Part shown: positions 16,738 to 25,780 of the stretch, piece by piece
Layout: each line of letters starts with the position of its first letter
How positions within the stretch are numbered: the stretch's first letter is position 1
Position numbers and translations under genes: made by a program
Notes under the pieces: generated by a model
Database searches by the model: none
Told to the model about the DNA's origin: nothing
Seen by the model: only the letters and a program-made list of their open reading frames with translations
NCBI RefSeq assembly: GCF_030128825.1
Contig: NZ_CP119129.1
Coordinates: 12,968 to 76,967 of the forward strand
Length of the DNA: 64,000 nt
Source of the DNA: Sphingobium sp. WTD-1
GTDB taxonomy: Bacteria; Pseudomonadota; Alphaproteobacteria; Sphingomonadales; Sphingomonadaceae
Direction of reading: 5' to 3'

Positions 16738-17169
16738 TCAATGGCGCCCTCGGACATAGAAACGGCCAATCAGGGACAAGCCGATAGGCAAAATGGCTAA
16801 TACGGCCATGCCGATTACCCAGATGACCACGACGGCGCCCTTTCCGGTGCTCTTTAGCATCCCCAGCAATTGTCCGGGCAGGCTGCTGGTATCGAGCGCG
16901 GCCAGTATGTCGCCGGCAGATTTGTTGCCCAGCGTTTTCGCGGTATCCTGTCCGCGATCCACAACGAGATCGAGCGAGGTGGCGAGCCAGGCGAGCACGG
17001 GATCGGTAAAGCTGTAGAGAAGCCAGGAGAGAAGCGACCAGACCAGCATCGCGAGGCCGATCAGAATCCAGGCGAAAGGCCGCAATTTCCCGCTTCGGAT
17101 CCGCGTGGCTCCCTCCTGAGGAAAGCCTTCGATCGATTGGTTTTTCCAGCGTCGCGAGCCATGTGACAA
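16738..17169 (-). CDS. Small membrane protein, unknown
   Basis: The 143-residue protein has a polar N terminus, then a hydrophobic helix (FAWILIGLAMLVWSLLSWLLYSF). A central polar segment contains DRGQDTAKTLGNKSAGDIL, and a second hydrophobic stretch (AVVVIWVIGMAVLAILPIGLSLI) is followed by a basic end. It is convergent with the MscS-like gene, 48 bp apart. No family was recognised; similar proteins are found beside mechanosensitive channels and PHA genes in sphingomonads (recollection, not checked). Confidence 0.6.
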   Translation of the reverse strand: MSHGSRRWKNQSIEGFPQEGATRIRSGKLRPFAWILIGLAMLVWSLLSWLLYSFTDPVLAWLATSLDLVVDRGQDTAKTLGNKSAGDILAALDTSSLPGQLLGMLKSTGKGAVVVIWVIGMAVLAILPIGLSLIGRFYVRGRH

Positions 17170-17389
17170 AGCGAATTCCCTTCATATTAGCCCGATGCGG
17201 GGTCTGGCCAAACGACCCAGCGGCCATCTTCACCCGTACGCAACAAAGACACCATAGGGAATGTCCCTATAGCGCGTTTGTGACCGAACATAGGAAAGGC
17301 GTGCCTTGATTGTGCTGCTCCGCTCCCGAGTCTCGGGGTCATGCGCGGAAGGCTTAGGAATTGGCCCGTTCATGGAAGGTTTGAAGATC

Positions 17390-19147
17390 ATGGTCGAAGC
17401 TCAGACCCCCGGCGTGGGTGATCCGCTCGATGGCCTGGCGGAGACCATGGACCGCGCCGCAGGTGCCATGATTGCTCAGGCAACCTTCGGCTTGTCGCCG
17501 GCCACGCTGGCCCAGGCCGTCTCCGACTGGATGCTGCACCTTGCCGCCTCGCCGGGCAAGCAGACGCAGCTCGCTGCCAAGGCGCTGCGCAAAATGACGC
17601 GACTGGGAGACTATGCCATGCGTAGCGCGACGGACGCGCAGGCGGGGCGCGCGATCGAGCCGCTGCCGCAGGATCGGCGCTTTGCCGATCCAGCTTGGGC
17701 GACGGCGCCGTTCAACCTCGTCTCGCAGGCCTTTCTGCTCAACCAGCAATGGTGGCACGCGGCAACGACCGGGATCACGGGCGTTACCGCGCATCATGAG
17801 GAGATGGTGGCTTTCGCCGTCCGCCAGTGGCTGGACATGGCGGCGCCCACCAATTTCCTCCCCACGAACCCCGTCCTGCAGCAGCGTATCCTGGAGACCG
17901 GCGGACAGTGCTTGGCCGACGGCCTGCGAAATTGGATGACCGACGTCGAGGCGCTGATGCGCGGCCTGCCGCCGGCCGGTACGGAAACGTTCCAGGTCGG
18001 CGAAACCCTCGCAACCGCCGAAGGCAAAGTCGTGTACCGGAACCGGCTAATGGAATTGATCCAATATGCGCCGACGACGGAGCAAGTCCGGCCCGAGCCG
18101 ATCCTGATCGTGCCCGCCTGGATCATGAAATATTACATCCTCGACCTGTCGCCGGAGAATTCATTGGTCCAGTGGCTCACCGCGCAGGGCTTCACCGTGT
18201 TCATGATCTCCTGGCATAATCCCGGCAGCACCGATCGCGACCTCGACATGGCCGATTATCTGCAGCTTGGACCGATGGCCGCACTCGACGCCGTCGCCGC
18301 GATCACCGGCGGCGCTTCGGTCCATGCGGCGGGTTATTGCCTCGGCGGGACGCTGCTTGCGATCGCGGCGGCGGCCATGGCGCGCGATGGCGACGACCGG
18401 CTGGCCAGCCTCACGCTGCTCGCGGCCCAGACCGAGTTCTGCGAGCCTGGCGAACTGGGCCTGTTCATCGACGAAGGACAGCTTAGCCTACTCGAGAACA
18501 TGATGTGGGGTCGAGGCTATCTCGACAGCGCTCAGATGGGCGGCGCGTTTCAGATGCTGCGCTCGAACGATCTGGTCTGGTCGCGCGTGCTCACCACTTA
18601 TCTCATGGGCGAGCGCGAGCCGATGAATGATCTCATGGCCTGGAACGCGGACGGCACGCGGATGCCCTATGCCATGCACAGCCAGTATCTGCGCCGGCTG
18701 TTCCTCAAGGACGATCTCGCCGAAGGACGCTTCCAGGTCAATGGACGCCCGATCGCCCTGTCGGCGTTGCGCCGGCCGATGTTCGTGGTCGGCACGGAGC
18801 GCGATCATGTCGCGCCTTGGCGTTCGGTCTTCAAGATTCACCGGCTGACCGGGGCGCCGATCGACTTCGTGCTGACCAGCGGCGGCCATAATGCCGGGAT
18901 CGTCTCGGAGCCGGGGCATCCAGGCCGGTCCTATCGTCTGCTTACTCGCGAGGCGGATGGAGCCGCGCTCGACCCCGACGCATGGCTGGATGCCGCGACG
19001 CGTCACGAAGGCAGCTGGTGGACCGCGTGGAGCGATTGGCTCGCAAAATTGTCGGGCAAAGCGGGCACGCCGCCGCCGATGGGCGCACCGGACAAGGGCT
19101 ATGCGCCGCTCGCAGAGGCACCCGGCCATTATGTGCTGGAGCGCTGA
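17390..19147 (+). CDS. phaC: Poly(3-hydroxyalkanoate) synthase, class I/II PhaC type
   Basis: The protein polymerises hydroxyacyl-CoA into polyhydroxyalkanoate granules. The ~585 residues have the PhaC N-terminal domain (PFNLVSQAFLLNQQWW, then NFLPTNPVLQQ) and an alpha/beta hydrolase core. The lipase-like box HAAGYCLGGTL holds the catalytic Cys. The FMISWHNPGSTDRDLDMADY segment is typical, and the catalytic Asp and His lie in VVGTERDHVAPW and TSGGHNAGIV. ATG 17390 is preceded by GGAAGG at 10 nt; in-frame ATGs at 17372 and 17306 are possible. It heads an operon with the MaoC-Pta fusion and ackA. Confidence 0.92.
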   Translation: MVEAQTPGVGDPLDGLAETMDRAAGAMIAQATFGLSPATLAQAVSDWMLHLAASPGKQTQLAAKALRKMTRLGDYAMRSATDAQAGRAIEPLPQDRRFADPAWATAPFNLVSQAFLLNQQWWHAATTGITGVTAHHEEMVAFAVRQWLDMAAPTNFLPTNPVLQQRILETGGQCLADGLRNWMTDVEALMRGLPPAGTETFQVGETLATAEGKVVYRNRLMELIQYAPTTEQVRPEPILIVPAWIMKYYILDLSPENSLVQWLTAQGFTVFMISWHNPGSTDRDLDMADYLQLGPMAALDAVAAITGGASVHAAGYCLGGTLLAIAAAAMARDGDDRLASLTLLAAQTEFCEPGELGLFIDEGQLSLLENMMWGRGYLDSAQMGGAFQMLRSNDLVWSRVLTTYLMGEREPMNDLMAWNADGTRMPYAMHSQYLRRLFLKDDLAEGRFQVNGRPIALSALRRPMFVVGTERDHVAPWRSVFKIHRLTGAPIDFVLTSGGHNAGIVSEPGHPGRSYRLLTREADGAALDPDAWLDAATRHEGSWWTAWSDWLAKLSGKAGTPPPMGAPDKGYAPLAEAPGHYVLER

Positions 19148-19150
19148 GCG

Positions 19151-20569
19151 ATGAATGACGAACCAATGATCGAGAACCGCACCTTCGACGAGATCGCGGT
19201 GGGTGATACGGCGAGCCTGGCGCGAACACTGCGCGAGGAGGACATCCAGCTCTTCGCGCTGGTCTCGGGCGACGTCAATCCCGCGCACGTCGATCCCGAC
19301 TATGCCGCGACTGACCTGTTCCGCCGCGTGATCGCGCATGGCATGTGGGGTGGCGGGCTGATATCGGCGGTGCTCGGCACCGAACTTCCGGGTCCCGGCG
19401 CCATCTATCTCAGCCAGTCGCTGCGCTTCTCGCGTCCGGTCGGCCTTGGCGATACGATCACCGCCAGCGTAACGGTGGCCGAGAAGCAGACGGAACACAG
19501 CATCGTGATATTCGACTGCCGCTGCGTCAACCAGGACGGCGAGGAGGTGATCTCAGGCCGCGCGGAGGTCAAGGCGCCGAACGAGAAAGTGCGCCGCCCG
19601 CGCATTGCCCTGCCGGACGTCCATCTTGCCGAACGTCATGGTTATCGTCGATTGATGGAAAAAGTGGCTGGGCTCGCGCCGGTGCCGACCGCGGTAGCCC
19701 ATCCGTGCAGCGCGTCGGCGATCGTGGCGGTCGTGGAGGCAGCCGAGCAGGGCCTGATCGCCCCCATCCTGGTCGGCCCGGAGGCGAAAATCCGCATCGC
19801 GGCCGAGGAGGCCGGGAAGGACATCACGGGCTTTCCGATCGAGTCTGCCGGCCATAGCCATGACGCGGCGGCCAGGGCGGTCGCACTCGTGCATGAGGGC
19901 AAGGCCAGACTGCTGATGAAGGGCTCGCTCCACACCGACGAACTGATGGGCGCTGTCGTTGCGTCCGGCACGGGCCTGCGGACGGAGCGGCGGATCAGCC
20001 ATGCCTATGTGATGGATGTGGCGGACCACCTGGGACCTCTCATCATCACCGATGCGGCGATCAACATCGCCCCGAGCCTGGAGGAGAAGGCGGATATCAT
20101 CCGCAACGCCATCGATCTCGCGCATGTGATCGGGATCGAGGAGCCGAAGGTCGCGATCCTCTCCGCGGTTGAGACGGTCAATCCGGCAATGGTCTCCACG
20201 CTCGACGCGGCAGCGCTCTGCAAGATGGCGGATCGCGGGCAGATCACCGGCGGACTGCTCGACGGGCCGCTCGCATTCGACAACGCGATCAGCCCTGATG
20301 CGGCGCGCGAGAAAGGCATCGTCTCGCCGGTCGCGGGACGGGCGGACATCCTCGTCGTACCCGATATCGAATCCGGCAACATGCTGGCCAAGCAATTGAC
20401 CTTTCTGGGTGATGCGGATGCCGCCGGTGTCGTTCTCGGGGCGCGCGTGCCGATCATCCTGACCAGCCGTGCCGACAGCCTGCGGACCCGGTTGGCTTCG
20501 TGCGCGGTCGCTGTGCTTATGGCCCATGCGGCGACAAAGGCCGCGCCGGGGATGGCGACGCGCGCATGA
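19151..20569 (+). CDS. Bifunctional MaoC-like hydratase / phosphate acetyltransferase
   Basis: The 472-residue protein has an N-terminal MaoC hot-dog domain (ENRTFDEIAVGD, then SGDVNPAHVDPDYA with the catalytic Asp/His pair). Its C-terminal phosphate acetyl/butyryl transferase domain starts at about residue 165 (APVPTAVAHPCSASAIVAVVEAAEQG, RLLMKGSLHTDELM). It should hydrate enoyl-CoA and interconvert acyl-CoA and acyl phosphate. It begins 3 bp after phaC and overlaps ackA by 4 bp. The operon can therefore link acyl-CoA, acyl-P and ATP. The natural acyl chain is unknown. Confidence 0.9.
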   Translation: MNDEPMIENRTFDEIAVGDTASLARTLREEDIQLFALVSGDVNPAHVDPDYAATDLFRRVIAHGMWGGGLISAVLGTELPGPGAIYLSQSLRFSRPVGLGDTITASVTVAEKQTEHSIVIFDCRCVNQDGEEVISGRAEVKAPNEKVRRPRIALPDVHLAERHGYRRLMEKVAGLAPVPTAVAHPCSASAIVAVVEAAEQGLIAPILVGPEAKIRIAAEEAGKDITGFPIESAGHSHDAAARAVALVHEGKARLLMKGSLHTDELMGAVVASGTGLRTERRISHAYVMDVADHLGPLIITDAAINIAPSLEEKADIIRNAIDLAHVIGIEEPKVAILSAVETVNPAMVSTLDAAALCKMADRGQITGGLLDGPLAFDNAISPDAAREKGIVSPVAGRADILVVPDIESGNMLAKQLTFLGDADAAGVVLGARVPIILTSRADSLRTRLASCAVAVLMAHAATKAAPGMATRA

Positions 20570-21759
20570 AGGCCGTCGTCAGTCTCAATTCCGGATCATC
20601 GAGCATCAAGTTCGCGCTCTATACGCTCGGCAATCCTGACAGCCTCACCTTGTCGGCAAGCGGCAAGATCGAAAAGATCGGTATTGCACCCGCTCTCCGC
20701 ATCCGCTCCGTCGAGGGTGAAGTCCTGATAGACCGCGACTGGCCGGATGGGGCGTCGCTGACCCATGCCGATCTGCTCGAAGATCTGTTTGCATGGGCCA
20801 CGGACCATCTTGGTGACCGGCAGGTCGTCGCGATCGGCCACCGGGTCGTTCACGGCGGCACCCGCTTTGCCGCGCCGCAACGGGTCGACGCGGTCCTGCT
20901 CGACGCCCTGGAGGCGCTTTGCCCTCTCGCGCCGCTCCACCAGCCCCACAATCTCGCCGCTATCCGCGCCATTGCCCGGATCAACCCCGATCTTCCTCAG
21001 GTCGTCTGCTTCGACACGGCCTTCCACCATGACAAGCCGATGGTCGCCTCCCGGCTCGCCATCCCCCGCTTCCTCCACGATCAGGGTATCCGCCGCTACG
21101 GCTTTCATGGTCTTTCTTATGAATATATCGCACGGCGTCTGGGCAAGATCGATCCGGCGCTCGCGGGCGGGCGTGTGATTGCCGCGCACCTCGGCAACGG
21201 CGCCAGCCTGTGCGCAATGCAGAGCGGGCGCAGCATCGACACGACGATGGGTTTCACCGCCCTCGACGGGCTTGTCATGGGCACGCGCTGCGGCAGCATC
21301 GATCCCGGCGTCGTGCTGCATCTCCAGTCACAGCTAAGCATGCCGGTGGCCGAGGTCGAGGACCTGCTTTACCGCAAATCCGGTCTTCTCGGCGTATCGA
21401 ACATCTCGAGCGACATGCGTGCGCTGTCGGAAGACGGGAGCGTCGAGGCGGAAGAGGCGATCGATCTCTTCTGCTGGCGGGTGGCGCGCGAGGCCGGCGG
21501 GCTTATCTCTTCACTTGGCGGACTGGATGCGTTCGTGTTCACCGCCGGGATCGGTGAAAATCACGCCGATGTGCGGCGGCGCATCTGTACCCGGTTGGCT
21601 TGGGCGGGTCTCGAGATCGACGACGACGCCAATGCGGACAACGCGCTTCGCATTTCGCGGGCCGGCGAAAGCCGCATCGACGTTCTCGTCATTCCGACCG
21701 ACGAGGAGCGGATGATCGCGCTTCACACCCTGGCCCTTTTAGAAGCATTGCAATCATGA
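20566..21759 (+). CDS. ackA: Acetate (short-chain acid) kinase
   Basis: The 397-residue protein has the acetate kinase signatures. It begins VVSLNSGSSSIKFALY, has GHRVVHGG, CFDTAFH, YGFHGLSYEYIA, AHLGNGASL and the CGSIDPGVV region, and ends with VFTAGIGENHADVR. It forms ATP from acyl phosphate and ADP, the next step after the upstream phosphotransacetylase. The start overlaps the MaoC-Pta stop (ATGA 20566-20569), and its own stop overlaps the fabI remnant start the same way, so the original operon had four tightly coupled genes. Confidence 0.93.
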   Translation: MKAVVSLNSGSSSIKFALYTLGNPDSLTLSASGKIEKIGIAPALRIRSVEGEVLIDRDWPDGASLTHADLLEDLFAWATDHLGDRQVVAIGHRVVHGGTRFAAPQRVDAVLLDALEALCPLAPLHQPHNLAAIRAIARINPDLPQVVCFDTAFHHDKPMVASRLAIPRFLHDQGIRRYGFHGLSYEYIARRLGKIDPALAGGRVIAAHLGNGASLCAMQSGRSIDTTMGFTALDGLVMGTRCGSIDPGVVLHLQSQLSMPVAEVEDLLYRKSGLLGVSNISSDMRALSEDGSVEAEEAIDLFCWRVAREAGGLISSLGGLDAFVFTAGIGENHADVRRRICTRLAWAGLEIDDDANADNALRISRAGESRIDVLVIPTDEERMIALHTLALLEALQS

Positions 21760-21914
21760 CGTCACTTGTCGATCTTGACGGCAAACGCGGCCTGATTGTG
21801 GGCATCGCCAACGAGCACAGCATCGCGGCGGGTTGCGCAGAGGCGTTCACGCGGTCGCGCAGCGCCAATTTTCATCTTGATCAGGCACGATCTGCCAAGC
21901 GTCGCAGTTTGTGA
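21756..21914 (+). pseudogene. fabI (enoyl-ACP reductase) 5' remnant
   Basis: The ATG overlaps the ackA stop. The first ~32 codons give LVDLDGKRGLIVGIANEHSIAAGCAEAFT, the NAD-binding start of the FabI short-chain reductase. The frame then loses similarity near nt 21850 and stops at 21914 after 52 codons, instead of about 260. The 3' part is absent from the window, so a deletion or insertion border lies at about 21850. From 21915 to 22065 there is no recognisable gene. Confidence 0.8.
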
Positions 21915-22065
21915 CCATTTTCAACGTGCTGGCCGCACTGCTATGCCGGGGGACGGGCGGTATCGCCGTTGCGAACTGCTCCGGGGTTGCGGCGCCTTAT
22001 CCTCGCAAATTGCTGGTGCGATCATCGCTGCTAATATACTGTCGCCTGTGGGCGAAGGAGAAGTG

Positions 22066-23241
22066 ATGAAGCCGACGATCATTGGATCCAACCCGGGCAG
22101 GAGCTCCGTCGAACTTCAGCAGTCGGCGGCTTCTCCCATACCGCTTGAAACCGGCGCCATCATCCTTCGTCCTGAGCAGCTGCCCGAGGCGGAGAAGCAG
22201 CTCGCGCAGCTTGACTTCGCCACCATGCGTTCCGGCGATGTGATCCGTATCGGCCTCGAAGCCGAACAAGCGCTGCAAAGCACGCTCGACGGCTTTCTTC
22301 AGCGGCTCGACAAGAACAGTGCTGCGGCGGTGTTCGCGCTGTTTGGGCGGCTGGAGAAAGGGGTCGAGGACGCTGACCTGCCTGCCATCCTTGATAAAAT
22401 GCAGAACGGCGAGAAGCCGGGCTTCCTCGGCCGCCTGCTCGGGCGGTTGCGCGGTAAGCGGCCAGACCAGCTGATCGACGAGATGTTGACCGCGATCGGC
22501 GACCTGATCGCGGGGCGGACCAAGACGCTTGCAGACGAGATGGCCCGGCTGGAGGGTGAGCTCAGCAAGGAGATGCAGAAGCTGTTCGCCGAGCTCCAGA
22601 ACCTCGATCAGCTGAAGAAAAGCTACGGCAACCACTTCGGCGAGTTCGCCGTCGCCGCCGGGGTGGCGCGCGCATTGCTCAACAAGGCGCAGGCCTATGT
22701 CGCAAATGAGGAGGCGGCGCTCGACCCGGCCGACCCGGTGGCACAGGCTCGGCTGACGGAGCTGAAGGACAAATTGCGCTTGCTCGAAAGCCGCGCGCTG
22801 GCGCTGGAGGGGAGCTACACCCGTCTTCCAGCCGACCAGCTGGTGATCCAGCAGATCGAGCAGGCCGGGGTCGCCACCCTGCAGGAAACCGCGACCACCG
22901 TCGCGTCGCGTTTCGCCTCGATTAAGATGACGCTGCTGTCGATCCACGGCGCGTTTGCGGTAAGAAGCGTGCAGCAAATCGCCGGCCGACAAGCCAAGCT
23001 CGATCGCCAGTTGACCGAGCTGCGCGGCCGCGCGCTGAAGGACGTGGCGGTGACTGCGGCGATCGCACCCGGCGATAACCGGGTCGCGCAGGCTCAGCAG
23101 ATCGAGACGATCATTGCCACCACCAAGGAAATCCACGGACTGGTCGAAGTTGCGCGCAAGACTACCGACGAGAAGTTCGAGATAGCCCGCCGCAAGTTCG
23201 CGGACGCGCGGCGGGAACTCGCCACGCTTGCTCCCAATTGA
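22066..23241 (+). CDS. Toxic anion resistance protein, TelA/KlaA family
   Basis: The ~391-residue, mostly helical protein resembles TelA/YaaN. It has FLGRLLGRLRGKRPDQLIDEM, a coiled-coil middle, and the C-terminal ALKDVAVTAAIAPGDNRVAQAQQ to TTKEIHGLVEVARKTTDEKFEIAR part. TelA proteins are linked to tellurite and other stress resistance through an unknown mechanism. ATG 22066 has AAGGAG 5-10 nt upstream. It is first of a four-gene cluster with terD, an unknown gene and a VWA gene, spaced 20, 4 and 13 bp. Confidence 0.85.
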   Translation: MKPTIIGSNPGRSSVELQQSAASPIPLETGAIILRPEQLPEAEKQLAQLDFATMRSGDVIRIGLEAEQALQSTLDGFLQRLDKNSAAAVFALFGRLEKGVEDADLPAILDKMQNGEKPGFLGRLLGRLRGKRPDQLIDEMLTAIGDLIAGRTKTLADEMARLEGELSKEMQKLFAELQNLDQLKKSYGNHFGEFAVAAGVARALLNKAQAYVANEEAALDPADPVAQARLTELKDKLRLLESRALALEGSYTRLPADQLVIQQIEQAGVATLQETATTVASRFASIKMTLLSIHGAFAVRSVQQIAGRQAKLDRQLTELRGRALKDVAVTAAIAPGDNRVAQAQQIETIIATTKEIHGLVEVARKTTDEKFEIARRKFADARRELATLAPN

Positions 23242-23261
23242 AACGAAGGACCTGATCAACA

Positions 23262-23915
23262 ATGCTCACCCTGTCGCTCGAGAAGCCCGGCGTCGCGGTG
23301 CCTAAGCTGCAACTTTCGCTGAATAAGGGCGCGCGCTTCACCGCCAAGGTGGAGTGGCGCTGCGACGCCGACCATGCGGACGACGTCGACGTCCACGCGC
23401 TTGAGGCGCGCAACGACGGCAATGGCGCCAAGGTGACCGAGCTGGTGAGTGTGCTCTCGACCTACAACACCACGCGGATGAACCCGCAGGGCGGCGCGCT
23501 GGCGTCTAACACGGACGGCTCGTTTGCCACCCCGAGCGGGGGCTTGTCGCACAGCGGCGACCTTCGCGTGCAGAACAGCAGCGAATCAATCATCATCGAC
23601 GGATCGAAGTTGCCTGCGGGGGTCAATGAGATCCCTATTTTGGTAACGGTCCACGAGGCGGATCATGGCGGAGGGCATGAAGAGGGCGATGCCGATGAGG
23701 ATGAGCCGGCGTTCGGCGACATCGACTTGTGCACGATCACGCTGACCGATGGCAGCGGACGCGAGCTCGGCGCGTACCAGCTGTCGTCCGAGTTCAAGGA
23801 GTTCAACGTGGTCCAGCTCGGCAGCCTACTGCTTGGCCCTGAAGGCTGGGAATATGCCGCGGTGGGACGTGGCTTCAACGGGACATTTAACGACGTGCTC
23901 GCTCATTTCTCCTGA
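23262..23915 (+). CDS. TerD-family stress protein
   Basis: The 217-residue protein has two TerD-type beta-sandwich features: an N-terminal LTLSLEKPG with LQLSLNKGARFTAKVEWRC, and acidic loops (CDADHADDVDVHA, EEGDADEDEPAFGD) able to bind calcium. It ends with LGAYQLSSEFKEFNVVQLGSLL and GWEYAAVGRGFNGTFNDVL. TerD proteins belong to a metal-sensing, membrane-associated stress complex. It follows telA by 20 bp. Confidence 0.85.
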   Translation: MLTLSLEKPGVAVPKLQLSLNKGARFTAKVEWRCDADHADDVDVHALEARNDGNGAKVTELVSVLSTYNTTRMNPQGGALASNTDGSFATPSGGLSHSGDLRVQNSSESIIIDGSKLPAGVNEIPILVTVHEADHGGGHEEGDADEDEPAFGDIDLCTITLTDGSGRELGAYQLSSEFKEFNVVQLGSLLLGPEGWEYAAVGRGFNGTFNDVLAHFS

Positions 23916-23919
23916 GCTG

Positions 23920-24903
23920 GTGCCCGACGACGCGCCTCCCAACCGCGGGCCGACCCGGCTGCGCCCGACGGTCATCGGTCCGATCGCGCCCGGCCAAAAG
24001 ACTTCGCGCCGCCCCGCCGACCGCGCGTCGCCGCCCGTGTCCGAGCATGCGACCCGCCCTGTCGTAGCTCCCACCGCTATTCCCGGCGTCGAACGCAGGC
24101 GCATCGCCGTCACCGTCGCCGATATCGCCCGGCTGTCGCCCGGCGTCGCCCCCGCCGTCGCCGCCACCGCGGTACGGCTCGTCGAGGGTTTCGTGGTCGA
24201 GGGGGCGCGCGACCGCACCATCACCCTGTGGGGCCACGGCGCGCAACAGGAGTACGCCGACCTTGTCGCGCGGACGCTTGACCTGGCGCGGGCTGACGAA
24301 CTGGGCCGGGTTCGGGCGTATGTGACGCGGATGATCGACTTGCTCGGTGCGATTGATCTGCCGGTGATCTGCGGCACCGGCCGGCCGGCCGGGGTGTTCG
24401 ATCGGCTGTTCGGCGGAACGGGCCGGATCGATACACTCTGTGCGCTGGAAGACGCACGGGCTGAACTCGACCAGCTGGTGAGGCTGACGGCCGCCGCACT
24501 CGATCCCCTGCTGCGGCTGCGCGACCGGCTGAGCGAACAGTCGCGCCGGATTGAGGCCACCGGCGGCGACATCGAGGCCGCGGCGCTGGCGGCCGGGTTC
24601 CTGGCCGACCATCTTTCGATCGCGCAGCCAGCGCTGTCGCAGCGGTTCCTGGAGCGCGCGATGAGCCTGACCCGCTCAGTCGCACAGCTTCGCGGCGACG
24701 ATCCGCTCCGCGCCGCGCAGGCAGAGCAGCCGCTGCACCTGATCGCTGCGGTCCAGGAAGCGGTGCTGGTGGCAATGCCCGCCTGGCTCTCCACCATAGC
24801 TGCATTGACCGCCACTGCGAGTGGGGTGCGCTCGCCCAACCCGACCGAGGCCGGCGAACTCCAATACCGCCTCCAAACTATTTTGCAGCAGCTCAAGACA
24901 TGA
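23920..24903 (+). CDS. Uncharacterised helical protein in the telA-terD cluster
   Basis: About 327 residues from a GTG at 23920, 4 bp after the terD stop. The first ~80 residues are Pro/Arg-rich and probably disordered. The rest is alpha-helical (APAVAATAVRLVEGFVVEGARDR, then RVRAYVTRMIDLLGAIDLP and a long Leu/Ala/Arg-rich region). I know no family for it. The middle may distantly resemble TelA helices, but that is only a composition-level impression. No ATG lies at the start of the frame, so the start is uncertain. Position argues for a role in the same stress complex. Confidence 0.65.
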   Translation: MPDDAPPNRGPTRLRPTVIGPIAPGQKTSRRPADRASPPVSEHATRPVVAPTAIPGVERRRIAVTVADIARLSPGVAPAVAATAVRLVEGFVVEGARDRTITLWGHGAQQEYADLVARTLDLARADELGRVRAYVTRMIDLLGAIDLPVICGTGRPAGVFDRLFGGTGRIDTLCALEDARAELDQLVRLTAAALDPLLRLRDRLSEQSRRIEATGGDIEAAALAAGFLADHLSIAQPALSQRFLERAMSLTRSVAQLRGDDPLRAAQAEQPLHLIAAVQEAVLVAMPAWLSTIAALTATASGVRSPNPTEAGELQYRLQTILQQLKT

Positions 24904-24916
24904 AGGGCCCAAGACC

Positions 24917-25663
24917 ATGACGCTCCAGCTCGACCTCCAGAAATCCGCCCGTACCCTGCGCGTCTCGCTCGAGAAGGCCGGTGTTGCCGCTGACGTCAAG
25001 GCCGAGCTGATCTTCGATATGGACGTATCGGGCTCGTTCGAGCACGAGCATGAGGAGGGCACCACCAGCCGGCTTATCGAGCGGCTGGTGCCGTACGGCA
25101 TGGAGCTTGATCCAGACGGGCGGATGGACGTCTTCACCTTCAGCGACGGGAAACGTAGCGTGCACCACGTTGGTACAGTCGCGCCTGACGATTGCCGAGG
25201 GTATATTGTCCGCAACGTAGTAAAGCGCGTGCCTGGCTGGAACGGCGGCACAACCTACAGCTACGTGCTCGAACGGAATCTCCAGCACTTTGGTTGGCTG
25301 CCAGCTGAGGCGGGGGGCGGGTTCCTTAGTCGCTTCTTCGGGCTCGGCCAGGAGCCAGAGTTTCGTACAAAGAAGCGTTCGATCGTCATCTTCGTAACCG
25401 ATGGGGAGAACGACCCATCCGACCATGGCCGCACGATTCAAATCCTGGAGGAATCGGAACGGCGGGGCGATCAGGTTTATTTCCTGTTCGTCGGCGCATG
25501 CGAGCACGACGTCGATTTCGGTTTCCTGCGCCACATCGCCGCCCGCTTCCGTAACACGGGCGTTGTCATCATCCGCGATCTCGACGCCTTCGTCGAATTG
25601 TCCGACGAACAGCTCAACACTCAGCTGCTCGGCTCAGAACTGCTCGACTGGCTTAAATCCTAG
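24917..25663 (+). CDS. VWA-domain protein, TerF/TerY-like
   Basis: The 248-residue protein has an N-terminal TerD-like strand (LQLDLQKSARTLRVSLEKAG), then a von Willebrand A domain with a canonical MIDAS, DMDVSGSFE (DxSxS). A conserved Thr lies in NGGTTYSYVLE and an Asp in IFVTDGENDPSD. Together these resemble C-terminal TerF. It would bind a metal ion and protein partners. It starts 13 bp after the unknown gene and closes the cluster. Confidence 0.85.
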   Translation: MTLQLDLQKSARTLRVSLEKAGVAADVKAELIFDMDVSGSFEHEHEEGTTSRLIERLVPYGMELDPDGRMDVFTFSDGKRSVHHVGTVAPDDCRGYIVRNVVKRVPGWNGGTTYSYVLERNLQHFGWLPAEAGGGFLSRFFGLGQEPEFRTKKRSIVIFVTDGENDPSDHGRTIQILEESERRGDQVYFLFVGACEHDVDFGFLRHIAARFRNTGVVIIRDLDAFVELSDEQLNTQLLGSELLDWLKS

Positions 25664-25780
25664 GCGGTCATTTTACAATCAAATCACTTGGCAATTGATC
25701 GTAGCGTTATGACGTGGGATATCGCTGAGCCTCATCGGTCACAGCACGCTATTCTCCCGGGCGCGCGAAGATCGAAAGGC

